Positions 36,523 to 45,801 of a stretch of 61,324 nucleotides of DNA are shown piece after piece. Position 1 is the first letter of the stretch. The number at the start of each line of letters is the position of its first letter. This stretch comes from UQRS01 sp964481575. GTDB lineage: Bacteria; Bacillota; Clostridia; Oscillospirales; Acutalibacteraceae. The stretch covers positions 1 to 61,324 of the forward strand of contig CAYZTR010000010.1 in assembly GCA_964481575.1 (NCBI GenBank), read 5' to 3'. The notes beneath the pieces are model-generated. The model searched no databases. It had not been told where the DNA came from and saw only the letters and a program-made list of their open reading frames with translations. A program made the translations under genes and the position numbers.

Positions 36523-36543
36523 AGCCCTGCCAACTGCAGGGCT
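36523..36543 (-). promoter_or_regulatory. Leader hairpin before the SGNH esterase gene
   Basis: AGCCCTGC / GCAGGGCT with a 5-nt loop, ending about 10 nt before the AAAGGAG site. It could protect the 5' end or gate ribosome access; no T run, so not a terminator. Confidence 0.45.
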
Positions 36544-36552
36544 TATGGTTAT

Positions 36553-36581
36553 AATATAACAGATTTCACAGGAAAAAGCAA
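36553..36581 (-). promoter_or_regulatory. Promoter for the SGNH esterase gene
   Basis: Minus strand TTGCTT (36576-36581), 17 bp, TATATT (36553-36558), placed just downstream of the GH92 terminator. Confidence 0.5.
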
Positions 36582-36599
36582 GAACATTCGAAAAATAAT

Positions 36600-36646
36600 A
36601 ACAGCCAACAGAAATCTAACCGTTTTAGGCATTTCTGTTGGCTGTT
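36600..36646 (-). terminator. Terminator of the GH92 gene
   Basis: AACAGCCAACAGAAAT / ATTTCTGTTGGCTGTT around a 15-nt loop; on the minus strand it continues ATTATTTTTCG. Confidence 0.85.
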
Positions 36647-36666
36647 GTTTTGGAGCAATATTACAA

Positions 36667-39600
36667 TCAGGCGGCAGTCGGCTGACTCAAAATGGCCTTC
36701 CGCAACAGTACCACATCGGTGACAGACAGATTCCCGTCGCCGTTCATATCGCCATAGGTCAGGCTGACGGCATCGGTAGCATTGGCCAGAATGGCCTTCC
36801 GCAGGAGAACTACATCCGTAACGGACAGGTTCCCATCCTGATTCATATCACCCTTCAACACCGTACCGGTGCCTACATAGGAATTGGAAATGGCATTCGG
36901 ATCCTCGGCCGCACCATAGGTCAGCAGAGCATCATTGCCCAGCAGCTCAATTTCAGCCACCTGGCCGGCGCCAACCACCAGCTTGTAGTAGACATAAACG
37001 GCCTGATCTTCTTGGGCTACAGCAAAGGGCTTCGTATACAAATCCCACTGGAAGGATACTTCCGAACGATCCAGCAGCGTAGTCCAGGTGGAACCGTCAT
37101 TAGAACCGTACAACGCCACTGTGGAGGGTGCGTTGGCGCCTGTAACACTGGTCAGAGTCACCAGAGAAATGGCCTTGCCCTCCCGGTTGAAGTAGGTGAA
37201 TTCGGTGTCACCGGGCAGCGTCACGTTGGTGCTGTTGGTATCGTCAAACAGATTGGCCATACCGCTCCGGCTGGCGGATAGAGAAGCAGCAGAACCGGTG
37301 TTTACTTGGGTTCCTACTGCCATGCCCTTGGTCACATCCATGGCCGGCTCGGCCACGTCGGTACCGGAGGTGATGGAGGTGGGCAGGGCGTCCACCGTGC
37401 TGCACCAGCTGGAGGGGGTGGAACCCATGACAAAGTCAATGGTAGCACCGTTTACCAGATCAGAATGATTCAGATACAGCTTGTCATAGGATTCGCCGTT
37501 GAGCTCCATACTCTGAATGTAGATATTGTCCTTGGAGTTGTTGGGCGCATTGATGACCAGATCGCCGCCCTCCAGGTGTACCGTTGCCTTGGTAAACAGG
37601 GGAGAACCAATGACATACTGACCGCTGCCCATATCCACCGGGTAGAAGCCCAAAGCGCTGAAGATGTACCAGGCAGACATTTCACCGTTATCCTCATCAC
37701 CGGCGTAGCCTTGCCCAATGTTGGAGCCAACATAACAATGCGCCAGTGTCTCCCGCACGGTGCGGGCGGTGCCGGCATTGTACCCGGCGTAGTCATACAT
37801 ATAGCAGATGTGGTGGGCGGGCTGGTTGGAATGGCCGTACAGGCCCATCCGAACCTCCCGGGCCTCCCGCATTTCATGAATGCTGCCGGACACGGTATCC
37901 GATACATCCACGGAGAAGAAGGTATCCAGCATTTCAATGAGACCGTCCCGGCCGCCGTACAGGTTGGCCAGACCCTGGCCGTCCTGCGTCACCGAGAAGC
38001 CCATACCGAAGGCCGAGGTCTCGGTAAACTGGCTCCACCAGCAGCCGTTGGGGTTAAAGGAGGCAGCAGTGGTATAATCAAAGGTACCGTCTGCCTTGCG
38101 GCCCATAAAGTAGCCCAGGTCGGTATTGAACAGGTTCACATAGTAGCGTGCCCGGTTCAGGAAATAGGCAGCTTCATCCGTATTCCCCAACTTCTGGGCC
38201 ATCTGGGCAATACCGTAGTCATTGATATAACCTTCCATGGACCAGGAGAAGCCTTCTCCATGGCTGGAGGGAGTATAGCCCAGAAACAGGTTCTCGTCCA
38301 GATTCTTCCGGCCATAATTGTTGTCCCCGTTATTTTGCGTGGAAACAACCGTGGCGTTCTTCACAGCCGAAGCAAATGCATTTTCCAAATCAAAGGTAAT
38401 GCCCCGGGCAACAGCATCACCGAAAATCACATCCGAGCTGGTACCCACCATGGAGTTGGCGCCGGCCGGAGTGATCCAGCGAGCCAGCCAACCAGCATCC
38501 TTATAATGCTGAACCAAGCCGTTCAGCAGATCCTCGTCCTCGGTAGGCGTCAGCAGGGCATAGGCGGCCCAAGTGGTACGGTAGGTATCCCAGAAGCCGT
38601 TGATGGTGTAGAGCTGGCCTTCCACCTTGGCCCCGTTTTGATAAGGCGAGGCATAGACCACCTTTCCGGTGTCCTTATCGGTTTCAGAATAATTAATGGG
38701 ATACAGGAACAGACGATACATGGAGGAATACAAGGTCACCAGCTGCTGATAAGTGGCACCCTCCACCTCGATGATCTCCAGCTTATCTTCCCAAAGCTGC
38801 TGGGCCTTGTCGTAAATGGTGTCGAAGGTATCCTGCTTGGAGATTTCGTCATTCAGGTTAAACTGCGCCTGGTCATAGCTCAGGTAGGAGGTGGCCAGCT
38901 TAAAGGTTACCGTTTCGGTACCTTCTTTAAAGGACAGGATACCGCCCTTGCTGCTGAGCACCTTATTGCTTTCCAGATTCTCCAGACCGTCCACAATCTG
39001 CCCGTAAACATACATCCGGGTAGAACCGTTACTGGTGTGGTCCGAATAAGCGGTAAAGGAACCGTCGCTGTTGAAAGTCAGGCCGCCATTGGCATAACGG
39101 CAGTCAAAAATCAAATTCCGGTTTTCTGCGTCTGCCGGGAAGGTCACACGGACATAGGCAGCGTGATCGGTGGGGGTCACCTCCAGCTGGACGCCGGAAG
39201 CATTGGAGCCCTGGTCAAAGGTGACGCTGTAGTAATGGGCCTGTGCCACCTCATTGTCATGGTTGAAGGCAGCGGCCCGGGCATCGGAGTTAATGGCGTC
39301 ATAGTTGGTCACAGAAGCAATGTCCAGACTGGTGTTGGCCATAAACTGCCAGGTACCCCAGGCGCCCAACCAGGCGGAAGGCACATGGTTCACCGAAATG
39401 TCAGACAGCGTACCGCCGGAGCCGGTCTGCTGATAGAAATAGGTAAAGTTAGAGCTGTTGGTGGTTTCGGGGGTAAACATATTGAACCCGTGGGGAACCG
39501 CCACTTCCGGAGAAATCAACCCCCGGGAGAAACTGCTGGAGGAGTTGGAACCCCGCAGCACGTTGACGTAATCGGTCAGCTGATCGGTCTCAAAAGGCGC

Positions 39601-41286
39601 CTCGTTATACAGCTCAATATCGTCAAAATAGGTCAGGAAGTCGGCGGTGCCGCTGGTAGACTCATCCATCTGATAATACAGAAGAATCTGATCCACCGTT
39701 TTGCCGGCGGCCACAGTGCCGATGGTGCAAATCACCTGGTTCCACTGGTTGGTGTAAAGGCATTTGCCATCTCGCTGGCCGGCAGGGGTCATGGGCATAC
39801 CGTACATATCCTCGGCACCCAGTTCACTGAGCCGAGTTCCGTCGGTAAACAGAAGGTCTACCATGGTGGACTCGTTCATAAACGCAAAATCATACTCGAT
39901 ACCGTTAATCAGGCCTGGGAAAATCATATAGGACAGATTAGTGTCCGCCGTTACCGGGATGTTTACATCCTGATACAGCACGTTGGTCGCATAGGCCTCT
40001 TCCGTGCCAATGTGCTCCCCCGTCACCTGCAGGGCTTTGGCACCGGTCCAGCCGGTGTTGGATTCATTGATCCAGCTGCCGGTAGGGCCTTTGGTGATCT
40101 TCACACCCAGAGGCGCCAGGTCGCTGACGGAAGGTTCATTTACATCTTCTGAAAGCTCCAGGCCGGAGAACTGGGTCATATCCGAACCCTTGTTTTGGGT
40201 AATGGCTAATTTATAATAGGTATAGGAAGTAGTGTTATCCGGGCAGCTGAATATCTTTTTCTGCAAACGGCCATTGAAGATAATGCCGGAACGGGAATCC
40301 ATGGGCTGCCAGCTTCTGCCGTCATTGGAACCGTACAACGTCCAAGCGGCAGGGTCACGATCCGAGGAATCGTTGGCAGAGGAAATCATATAGGACTTGA
40401 TGACAGCGGCAGAAGTCAGCCGGAAAGAAACAGCGACCGGAGACTCCTCCGAGGGAAGATCCTTGGTCAGCCATTTGGTATTTACATCCTGGTCAAACAG
40501 GCAGGTTTTGGCCTCAGCACCATTGTCCGCTGAACCCTGAATGGAGGAGGAATCCACCAGAGCATTCAGGCTACCCCGGAGATCCTGGGCCACCTTCGCC
40601 GCATTGGTAGCAGAAGACAGATTCAGTTCAGACAGCTGCACCATTTCCTCCGAGGTTCCACGCTTTGCGGTAATGGACAACATATAATAAGAATAGGCAG
40701 TCTCGTTTTCAATGGAAAAGGTCTGACCGCTTTCACGGGCTGAGAAAGAAACGCCCGATTGTTCATCCAAAACCTTCCAGTCACTGCCGTCATTGGAACC
40801 GAACAGCGTCCAGGCAGAAGGATCCCGATCCTCTTTATCGTTGGCAGAAGCGATATAATAAGAACGGATCACCTGGGCCTGAGACAGCATGAAGGAAACA
40901 TACACCGGATTGCTGGCAGAAGGCACCTGCTTGCAAAGCCATTTGGTGGATGTGTTGTTGTCAAACAGGCAGGTTTTGGCTTCCGCTCCGTTATCGGGAG
41001 AACCGGTGATAGAACTTGTTACCACCAGATCTTGCAAACCATCTTCAAAATCGCCGATGAGAGCCGCACTGCCAATATTTTTCACGGCATCGTCCTTCAG
41101 CAGAGTGGCTCCCAGAGGCTGGGCCTCGCCCTCTTCAAAAGAGGTGGAAAACAACGTTTCCTGGTCACCGGTGCCAGTGGCCTTGTCGGTGGTGGCCCCT
41201 GCATCCAGGAGCCCGCCGGCGCTGAACATGGAGCAAACCAGGGTCAGAGCCAGAAGAAAAGCCAGCCATCTTTTGGCATTTCTCAT
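36667..41286 (-). CDS. Secreted GH92 alpha-mannosidase with discoidin and dockerin modules
   Basis: 1539 residues. Signal peptide RWLAFLLALTLVCSMFSAGG. Two tandem F5/8C-like domains (~60-230 and ~230-380) share phrases such as GAEAKTCLFD, STKWL/NTKWL and RDPSAWTLFGSNDG/RDPAAWTLYGSNDG. A galactose-binding-like linker is followed by the GH92 module: VPHGFNMFTPETT, GFWDTYRTTWAAYAL, GHSNQPAHHICYMYDY and YAGDEDNGEMSAWYIFSALG, the calcium-dependent exo-mannosidase signature. A third discoidin-like domain and a type I dockerin (~1475-1539; GDMNQDGNLSVTDVVLLRKA, GDMNGDGNLSVTDVVLLRKA) close it. Start ATG at 41286 follows GAAAGGAAG; an upstream frame overlaps the promoter. Likely trims alpha-mannose from yeast mannan or N-glycans outside the cell. 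Confidence 0.9.
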   Translation of the reverse strand: MRNAKRWLAFLLALTLVCSMFSAGGLLDAGATTDKATGTGDQETLFSTSFEEGEAQPLGATLLKDDAVKNIGSAALIGDFEDGLQDLVVTSSITGSPDNGAEAKTCLFDNNTSTKWLCKQVPSASNPVYVSFMLSQAQVIRSYYIASANDKEDRDPSAWTLFGSNDGSDWKVLDEQSGVSFSARESGQTFSIENETAYSYYMLSITAKRGTSEEMVQLSELNLSSATNAAKVAQDLRGSLNALVDSSSIQGSADNGAEAKTCLFDQDVNTKWLTKDLPSEESPVAVSFRLTSAAVIKSYMISSANDSSDRDPAAWTLYGSNDGRSWQPMDSRSGIIFNGRLQKKIFSCPDNTTSYTYYKLAITQNKGSDMTQFSGLELSEDVNEPSVSDLAPLGVKITKGPTGSWINESNTGWTGAKALQVTGEHIGTEEAYATNVLYQDVNIPVTADTNLSYMIFPGLINGIEYDFAFMNESTMVDLLFTDGTRLSELGAEDMYGMPMTPAGQRDGKCLYTNQWNQVICTIGTVAAGKTVDQILLYYQMDESTSGTADFLTYFDDIELYNEAPFETDQLTDYVNVLRGSNSSSSFSRGLISPEVAVPHGFNMFTPETTNSSNFTYFYQQTGSGGTLSDISVNHVPSAWLGAWGTWQFMANTSLDIASVTNYDAINSDARAAAFNHDNEVAQAHYYSVTFDQGSNASGVQLEVTPTDHAAYVRVTFPADAENRNLIFDCRYANGGLTFNSDGSFTAYSDHTSNGSTRMYVYGQIVDGLENLESNKVLSSKGGILSFKEGTETVTFKLATSYLSYDQAQFNLNDEISKQDTFDTIYDKAQQLWEDKLEIIEVEGATYQQLVTLYSSMYRLFLYPINYSETDKDTGKVVYASPYQNGAKVEGQLYTINGFWDTYRTTWAAYALLTPTEDEDLLNGLVQHYKDAGWLARWITPAGANSMVGTSSDVIFGDAVARGITFDLENAFASAVKNATVVSTQNNGDNNYGRKNLDENLFLGYTPSSHGEGFSWSMEGYINDYGIAQMAQKLGNTDEAAYFLNRARYYVNLFNTDLGYFMGRKADGTFDYTTAASFNPNGCWWSQFTETSAFGMGFSVTQDGQGLANLYGGRDGLIEMLDTFFSVDVSDTVSGSIHEMREAREVRMGLYGHSNQPAHHICYMYDYAGYNAGTARTVRETLAHCYVGSNIGQGYAGDEDNGEMSAWYIFSALGFYPVDMGSGQYVIGSPLFTKATVHLEGGDLVINAPNNSKDNIYIQSMELNGESYDKLYLNHSDLVNGATIDFVMGSTPSSWCSTVDALPTSITSGTDVAEPAMDVTKGMAVGTQVNTGSAASLSASRSGMANLFDDTNSTNVTLPGDTEFTYFNREGKAISLVTLTSVTGANAPSTVALYGSNDGSTWTTLLDRSEVSFQWDLYTKPFAVAQEDQAVYVYYKLVVGAGQVAEIELLGNDALLTYGAAEDPNAISNSYVGTGTVLKGDMNQDGNLSVTDVVLLRKAILANATDAVSLTYGDMNGDGNLSVTDVVLLRKAILSQPTAA

Positions 41287-41326
41287 AAAAAATACTTCCT
41301 TTCTCTTGTTAGGATTATTTATGTTT

Positions 41327-41355
41327 ATTGTATCATGCCGCTTTCTCATTTACAA
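41327..41355 (-). promoter_or_regulatory. Promoter of the GH92 gene
   Basis: Minus strand TTGTAA (41350-41355), 17 bp, TACAAT (41327-41332), 40 bp before the start codon. The 316-bp gap 41287-41602 otherwise contains only the divergent promoter at 41534. Confidence 0.6.
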
Positions 41356-41533
41356 TCAATTTTTATCTCAAAAATATCAAATATTTTAGTTTTTAGAAAA
41401 CAAGAAATTTTTCAATCGTATTAACTTTTTTATGCCCTCCAAATCGTTCTCCAACCACCGAACTATGGCAAAAAAAGCAGCCTCCGCCTGTGGAATTGCT
41501 GCGGCAGGAAAAGTTGTTGTCGATTTGTTTTGC

Positions 41534-41561
41534 TTGCAATTCCTGGGAATCATGCTATAAT
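41534..41561 (+). promoter_or_regulatory. Promoter of the O-antigen-ligase-like gene
   Basis: TTGCAA (41534-41539), 16 bp, perfect TATAAT (41556-41561), about 42 bp before the start codon. Confidence 0.55.
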
Positions 41562-41602
41562 AAGGAAAATATCACTTTTAACGGGGAAAGGGGAGGTTCT
41601 GC

Positions 41603-42877
41603 TTGCGCGATCCTGAGATCCAGCCGCGTGCACCCCACGCACAGCTGAAAAACGCTGCGGTATTATGTCTGACCATCGCCGGAATCTTCCTGCCCTATTA
41701 CTTCACCGGGATTATTATTCTTGGCGTCTCGATCTGGATCCTGCTGGGGAAGAATCGGCGGAAACAGATTTTTGTGCATCCCGGCTCCCGTTTTTTAATT
41801 CCCTTTTGGGCACTGGCCTGCTTGACGGGCATTTTTCACAAAAACTGGCTGGGGCTCATTTGTACCCTGGGGATGGCCTTGCTTCTGATTATCGGACTTT
41901 GGGCCAGAAGAATCATGACCACCCGCATCTATGAGCAAATGTTGGACTTTGCCTGCTATTTGAGCATTCCGCTGGCTCCACTGGCTGTCCTGGAGCAGAT
42001 ACTGCTGCGGGTGCAATATGGCGGCACACTGTCCTCCTACCGATCGGTTACCGTCTTTTTTAATTCCAACTATTTTGCCACCATCGCCGCCACAGTGATC
42101 ATTATCTGCGCCCACAAGGTCAGTACTCACCAGGGGCGGCACTTTACCTATTTTGGCATTGCAGCCCTAAATTTTATCAGTGCCTATACCACCGGCAGTA
42201 TTTTTGTCTGGGTGGAAATCTTTTTCGGGGTTGCCGCAATTTTCTATGTGCTGCGGAAGCGGGAACTGCTGACCGGGCTGTTGCTGGGGAGCGGTCTGTT
42301 TATCCTGCTGGTCTACTTCGCTCCCAACCTGCTGCTGCCCCGACACACAGAATCCTTTCTGACCACCGAGCATCGGGTGGACGTCTGGGTTTTGGCCTAT
42401 CACTCGTTCCTTCAGTCCCCCCTGTTCGGAAGGGGAATGCTGGGGTACTATCTGGTCAGCAAACAGGCCAGCCTGACCGACCCCTCTGTTTTTGTCACAG
42501 AGCACGCCCACAACCTGATCCTGGATCCGCTGCTGAATTTCGGACTCATCGGCTGTCTGCCCTTGTTGCCTTATGTGGCCTGCTTCCTGGATACCCTGGT
42601 CAGCAAAACTATCAAACGTAATTGCCCGGCCTTAATCGCGGCCGTTTGCGTAGCCGGTTTCCTCCACGGCATGACCGATATGACCCTGCTATGGATTCAG
42701 ACAGGAATGCTGTTTCTGTTAATTCTGGCCGGCATTGATACACGGCCTATCCCCATTCCGGCCAAACCGAAAAAGCCGCCCCGCCAGCATCGGCAAAGTC
42801 CGCTGCTGCAGCGATTTTATCGGGGAACGTCACTTGCACCCTGGCAGGAAGCGCCAGAAGAACCTAAAGAACCTTAA
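41603..42877 (+). CDS. O-antigen ligase / Wzy-like membrane protein
   Basis: 424 residues with about ten hydrophobic spans and a Pro/Arg-rich cytoplasmic tail. The Wzy_C-type signature is present: a periplasmic-side loop with TEHRVDVWVLAYHSFLQSPL, GRGMLGYY and VFVTEHAHNLILDPLLNFGLIG, the His-containing motif of the O-antigen ligase/polymerase family. In Gram-positives these proteins join or polymerise surface glycans or teichuronic-type polymers. It starts at TTG (41603), 6 nt after GGGGAGG; no ATG alternative exists nearby. Followed by a hairpin at 42879-42916. Polymer unknown. Confidence 0.82.
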   Translation: MRDPEIQPRAPHAQLKNAAVLCLTIAGIFLPYYFTGIIILGVSIWILLGKNRRKQIFVHPGSRFLIPFWALACLTGIFHKNWLGLICTLGMALLLIIGLWARRIMTTRIYEQMLDFACYLSIPLAPLAVLEQILLRVQYGGTLSSYRSVTVFFNSNYFATIAATVIIICAHKVSTHQGRHFTYFGIAALNFISAYTTGSIFVWVEIFFGVAAIFYVLRKRELLTGLLLGSGLFILLVYFAPNLLLPRHTESFLTTEHRVDVWVLAYHSFLQSPLFGRGMLGYYLVSKQASLTDPSVFVTEHAHNLILDPLLNFGLIGCLPLLPYVACFLDTLVSKTIKRNCPALIAAVCVAGFLHGMTDMTLLWIQTGMLFLLILAGIDTRPIPIPAKPKKPPRQHRQSPLLQRFYRGTSLAPWQEAPEEPKEP

Positions 42878-42878
42878 A

Positions 42879-42916
42879 CCGCCATCAGGTAACCGAAAAC
42901 GGCTGCCTGATGGCGG
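42879..42916 (+). terminator. Hairpin after the O-antigen-ligase-like gene
   Basis: CCGCCATCAGG / CCTGATGGCGG with a 16-nt loop directly after the stop codon. The T run is weak (CGTTATCC). Confidence 0.6.
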
Positions 42917-42924
42917 CGTTATCC

Positions 42925-42953
42925 TTGACCCTTTTTGCATTTTAGAGTATAAT
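42925..42953 (+). promoter_or_regulatory. Promoter of the DUF1624-cls pair
   Basis: TTGACC (42925-42930), 17 bp, perfect TATAAT (42948-42953), 52 bp before the start at 43006. Confidence 0.7.
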
Positions 42954-43005
42954 GAAAGGTATATTTCCAAATCCTTGAATAGACAACCGGAACGGGAGGT
43001 GCGCC

Positions 43006-43779
43006 ATGGCCGGAACCAGTAAAAAACGTATTCTGCTGCTGGATGAGCTGCGGGGCTTTGCCGTAATTTGCATGGTATTTTATCACGGATTCTACCTGGC
43101 TGCCTATCTGTTTCAATGGGAGGCCGCCATTTGGCTATTCTCCTTTTTTCAGCCGGCCGAACCGGCCTTTGCCGGGCTATTCATCTGGCTATCCGGCATC
43201 GCCGCCTTGTTGACCCGCTCCAATCTCAGGCGGGGCATCCGACTGTTTCTCATTGCCCTGGCCATCAATTTCGCCACCCACGCCCTGGTCTGGTTCGGCA
43301 TTGACGGTCTACAGATAAAATTCGGCATTTTAAACCTGCTTTCAGTCTGTATGCTCCTGGCGGCAGCTCTGGTGCCGATTATCAAGCGTATCCCGCCGAT
43401 GGTGGGAATGTTGGTATCCGTAATCCTGTTTCTGTTCACCCTCCATTTGGAGGACGGATACCTGGGCCTGTGGCATTGGACCCTGCCCCTGCCGGCTCAA
43501 CTAAACCAATGGGGCAACCTGTTGTTCCCCCTGGGCATCCTACCGGACAATTTTTATTCTGCCGACTATTTCCCATTGCTCCCCTGGATTTTCCTGTTCT
43601 TTGGGGGCATGTCCATGGGGGTCTGGGCCGCCAACGGCAAGTTCCCCGCTTTTACTTACCGGTCTCGCATCCGCCCTTTTGCCTTTGTGGGGCGGCATGC
43701 ACTGATTATTTATATTCTCCATCAGCCGATACTGTTTGGCTTGTTTTATCTGGTACAGTTTGCTCTGGGCCATATTTGA
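43006..43779 (+). CDS. DUF1624 / heparan N-acetyltransferase-like membrane protein
   Basis: 257 residues with about seven spans. The opening RILLLDELRGFAVICMVFYHGF carries the D/E-x-x-RG motif of the HGSNAT (DUF1624) transmembrane acyltransferase family. Near the end, FAFVGRHALIIYILHQPILF has the GRxALxxYLLHQP motif usual for this family. Such proteins are thought to move acyl groups across the membrane onto sugars. Substrate unknown. It starts at ATG after GGGAGG and is followed after 47 bp by cardiolipin synthase, likely cotranscribed. Confidence 0.85.
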   Translation: MAGTSKKRILLLDELRGFAVICMVFYHGFYLAAYLFQWEAAIWLFSFFQPAEPAFAGLFIWLSGIAALLTRSNLRRGIRLFLIALAINFATHALVWFGIDGLQIKFGILNLLSVCMLLAAALVPIIKRIPPMVGMLVSVILFLFTLHLEDGYLGLWHWTLPLPAQLNQWGNLLFPLGILPDNFYSADYFPLLPWIFLFFGGMSMGVWAANGKFPAFTYRSRIRPFAFVGRHALIIYILHQPILFGLFYLVQFALGHI

Positions 43780-43826
43780 AACACCGGCCTGCAGGGTAAC
43801 AGTTGAAAAGGAAAGGAGGCAACACC

Positions 43827-45389
43827 GTGAAATCCCATACACCGTCTGAAAAGAAACAGCGCCGCCGGGCCATCCCATTTCCCGGGCGAATACTGGCAGT
43901 GGGCGTGATTGTTCTGCTGCAAATAGCGCTGCTGCTGTGGCTGACTCTGATGCTTTCTTCCCGGGTGGTCTGGGCCTACATCATTCTGGAAATCTTCAGT
44001 CTGCTTCTGGTGTTGACTCTGATTGTAAAGCAAGGGAATCCCACCCTGAAGCTGACCTGGATTATCTTCATTTTAGTCCTGCCGGTATTCGGCTGTCTGG
44101 CCTATATCTTTTGGAGCGGCAAGCTGAATCTGCCTCATCTGGCCAAGCGAATGCAGCGTCTGGAGCAACAACAGCGGGTGATGCTTCCCGATGATACGCA
44201 CGCTCGGGGGCTGCTTCTGGGATCCTATCCCCAGATTTACCGCCAATCTTGCTACATAAAAGCAGCGTCCGGTTATCCCCTCTATGCCAACACGGCCTGT
44301 GACTATTTTTCGCCGGTGGATCAGGGCTTCCCCCGGATTCTGGAGGAGCTGGAACTGGCCAACCGGTATATCTTTCTGGAATTCTTCATTCTGGCAGAAG
44401 GGCAGATGTGGAATCAAATGTTTTCCATTCTCCGGCGGAAAGCAGCTGCCGGGGTAGAAATCCGCATTATGTTTGATGATTTCGGCTCCATCGCCCGTCA
44501 GTACCGCCGATTCGCCAAGCGACTGCGGGCCGAAGGGATTCAGGTTTCGGTGTTTAACCCGCTGCGCCCCTCTGTGGGGATTTTCATGAATAACCGGAAC
44601 CACCGGAAAATGATTCTCATTGATGGAAAAACCGTCATCACCGGTGGCTTTAACATCGGAGATGAATACGTCAATCTGGAAAACCGGTTTGGCCACTGGA
44701 TGGATAATATTCTGCTGCTAAAGGGAGACGCGGTTCGTTCCTATCTTGTCATGTACTGTACCATGTGGAACTTTAACAACAAGGCCAAAAAGCGGCAGAT
44801 TTTTGCCAAGGATTATTTTATCAGCAACGATCGCATGGCCCAGGGGTTTGTGCAACCCTATTGCGATGGGCCCTTTACGCAGTCTGATCCGGCCAAAGGG
44901 GTTTATATGAACCTGATCTACGGCGCCAGCCGCTATATCTATATCGCCACCCCCTACCTGATCCTGGATCACGAATTTATCACTGCCCTCTGCGCCGCAG
45001 CCCGAGCGGGGGTAGACGTGCGCATTGTTACGCCGGGGCATTATGACAAATGGTATGTCCATCCGGTGACCCAGTCCTTTTACAGCTGTCTCATGGAAGC
45101 GGGGATTCGAATCTTTGAATATACCCCGGGATTCCTGCACAGCAAGGTGTTCGTCAGCGATGATACCGTCGGTACCGTGGGTACCGTCAACGTGGACTTT
45201 CGCAGCTTTTATTATCACTTTGAATGCGGTAACTGGATTTGCGGCGATCCGGTGATCCTGAAGCTGAAAGAGGATCTGCTTTCCATCATGGTGCGGGGGA
45301 AGGAAATTCACCCGGCCAAGTGGGCCAGACGACCCTGGTATACCAAGCTGAAACAATCCCTGCTCCGGCTGTTTGCCCCGTTGATGTAA
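43827..45389 (+). CDS. cls: Cardiolipin synthase
   Basis: 520 residues. Two N-terminal spans (~18-40 and ~45-65), a PLDc_N linker, and two phospholipase D HKD motifs: HRKMILIDGKTVITGGFNIG (~residue 260) and HSKVFVSDDTVGTVGTVNVD (~440). It condenses phosphatidylglycerol to cardiolipin at the membrane. The GTG at 43827 is chosen because AAAGGAGG lies 8 nt before it; a TTG eight codons upstream would sit on that site. Length agrees with Firmicute Cls (480-520). Confidence 0.93.
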   Translation: MKSHTPSEKKQRRRAIPFPGRILAVGVIVLLQIALLLWLTLMLSSRVVWAYIILEIFSLLLVLTLIVKQGNPTLKLTWIIFILVLPVFGCLAYIFWSGKLNLPHLAKRMQRLEQQQRVMLPDDTHARGLLLGSYPQIYRQSCYIKAASGYPLYANTACDYFSPVDQGFPRILEELELANRYIFLEFFILAEGQMWNQMFSILRRKAAAGVEIRIMFDDFGSIARQYRRFAKRLRAEGIQVSVFNPLRPSVGIFMNNRNHRKMILIDGKTVITGGFNIGDEYVNLENRFGHWMDNILLLKGDAVRSYLVMYCTMWNFNNKAKKRQIFAKDYFISNDRMAQGFVQPYCDGPFTQSDPAKGVYMNLIYGASRYIYIATPYLILDHEFITALCAAARAGVDVRIVTPGHYDKWYVHPVTQSFYSCLMEAGIRIFEYTPGFLHSKVFVSDDTVGTVGTVNVDFRSFYYHFECGNWICGDPVILKLKEDLLSIMVRGKEIHPAKWARRPWYTKLKQSLLRLFAPLM

Positions 45390-45414
45390 CCGTACAACTG
45401 ATTTGCATACAATA

Positions 45415-45455
45415 AAAAACGTATCCCTCCGGCCAAATCGGAGGGATACGTTTTT
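45415..45455. terminator. Bidirectional terminator between cls and trxA
   Basis: AAAAACGTATCCCTCCG / CGGAGGGATACGTTTTT with a 7-nt loop, T run on both strands, between convergent genes. Confidence 0.93.
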
Positions 45456-45490
45456 CTTTTGATCTTGCGAAATTATTTCATTCTGCGGGA

Positions 45491-45799
45491 TTATTTCAGC
45501 AGTTCCAAAATCTGCTCCTTGGGGCGGACGCCAACACTCTGACCCACCACTTTACCGTCCCGCAGGGCTACCAGGGTGGGAATGCTGGAAATACCAAACG
45601 CCTGGGCCAACTCCGGCTCCTCATCCACATTGACCTTTCCCACGGTTAAATCTGGATGTTCCTCCGCAATTTCCGCCACCACTGGCGCCAGCATCCGACA
45701 GGGGCCGCACCATTCGGCCCAGAAATCCAGCAGCACTGGCTTTTCGCTGCGGCTCACTTCTTCTTCAAAATTAGATCGAGTTACAGTAAGTTCAGACAT
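45491..45799 (-). CDS. trxA: Thioredoxin
   Basis: 102 residues, one thioredoxin fold. Active site WAEWCGPCRM (~residue 30) and the cis-proline loop SSIPTLVALRDG. It reduces disulfides in cytoplasmic proteins. The ATG at 45799 follows AGGGAGA by 8 nt. It starts two bases after the stop of the ferredoxin:thioredoxin-reductase-like gene, so the two are surely cotranscribed. No NADPH thioredoxin reductase gene is present here, which fits reduction by ferredoxin through that neighbour. Confidence 0.96.
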   Translation of the reverse strand: MSELTVTRSNFEEEVSRSEKPVLLDFWAEWCGPCRMLAPVVAEIAEEHPDLTVGKVNVDEEPELAQAFGISSIPTLVALRDGKVVGQSVGVRPKEQILELLK

Positions 45800-45801
45800 G
45801 G

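Noticed and set aside
37306..40152. Open frame of about 950 codons opposite the GH92 gene
   Set aside because: Shadow of the strongly biased GH92 coding sequence; no domain or start signal.
45100..45125. GATTCGAATC resembling a tRNA T-arm
   Set aside because: Lies in the cls coding region; no acceptor or anticodon stems can be drawn around it.
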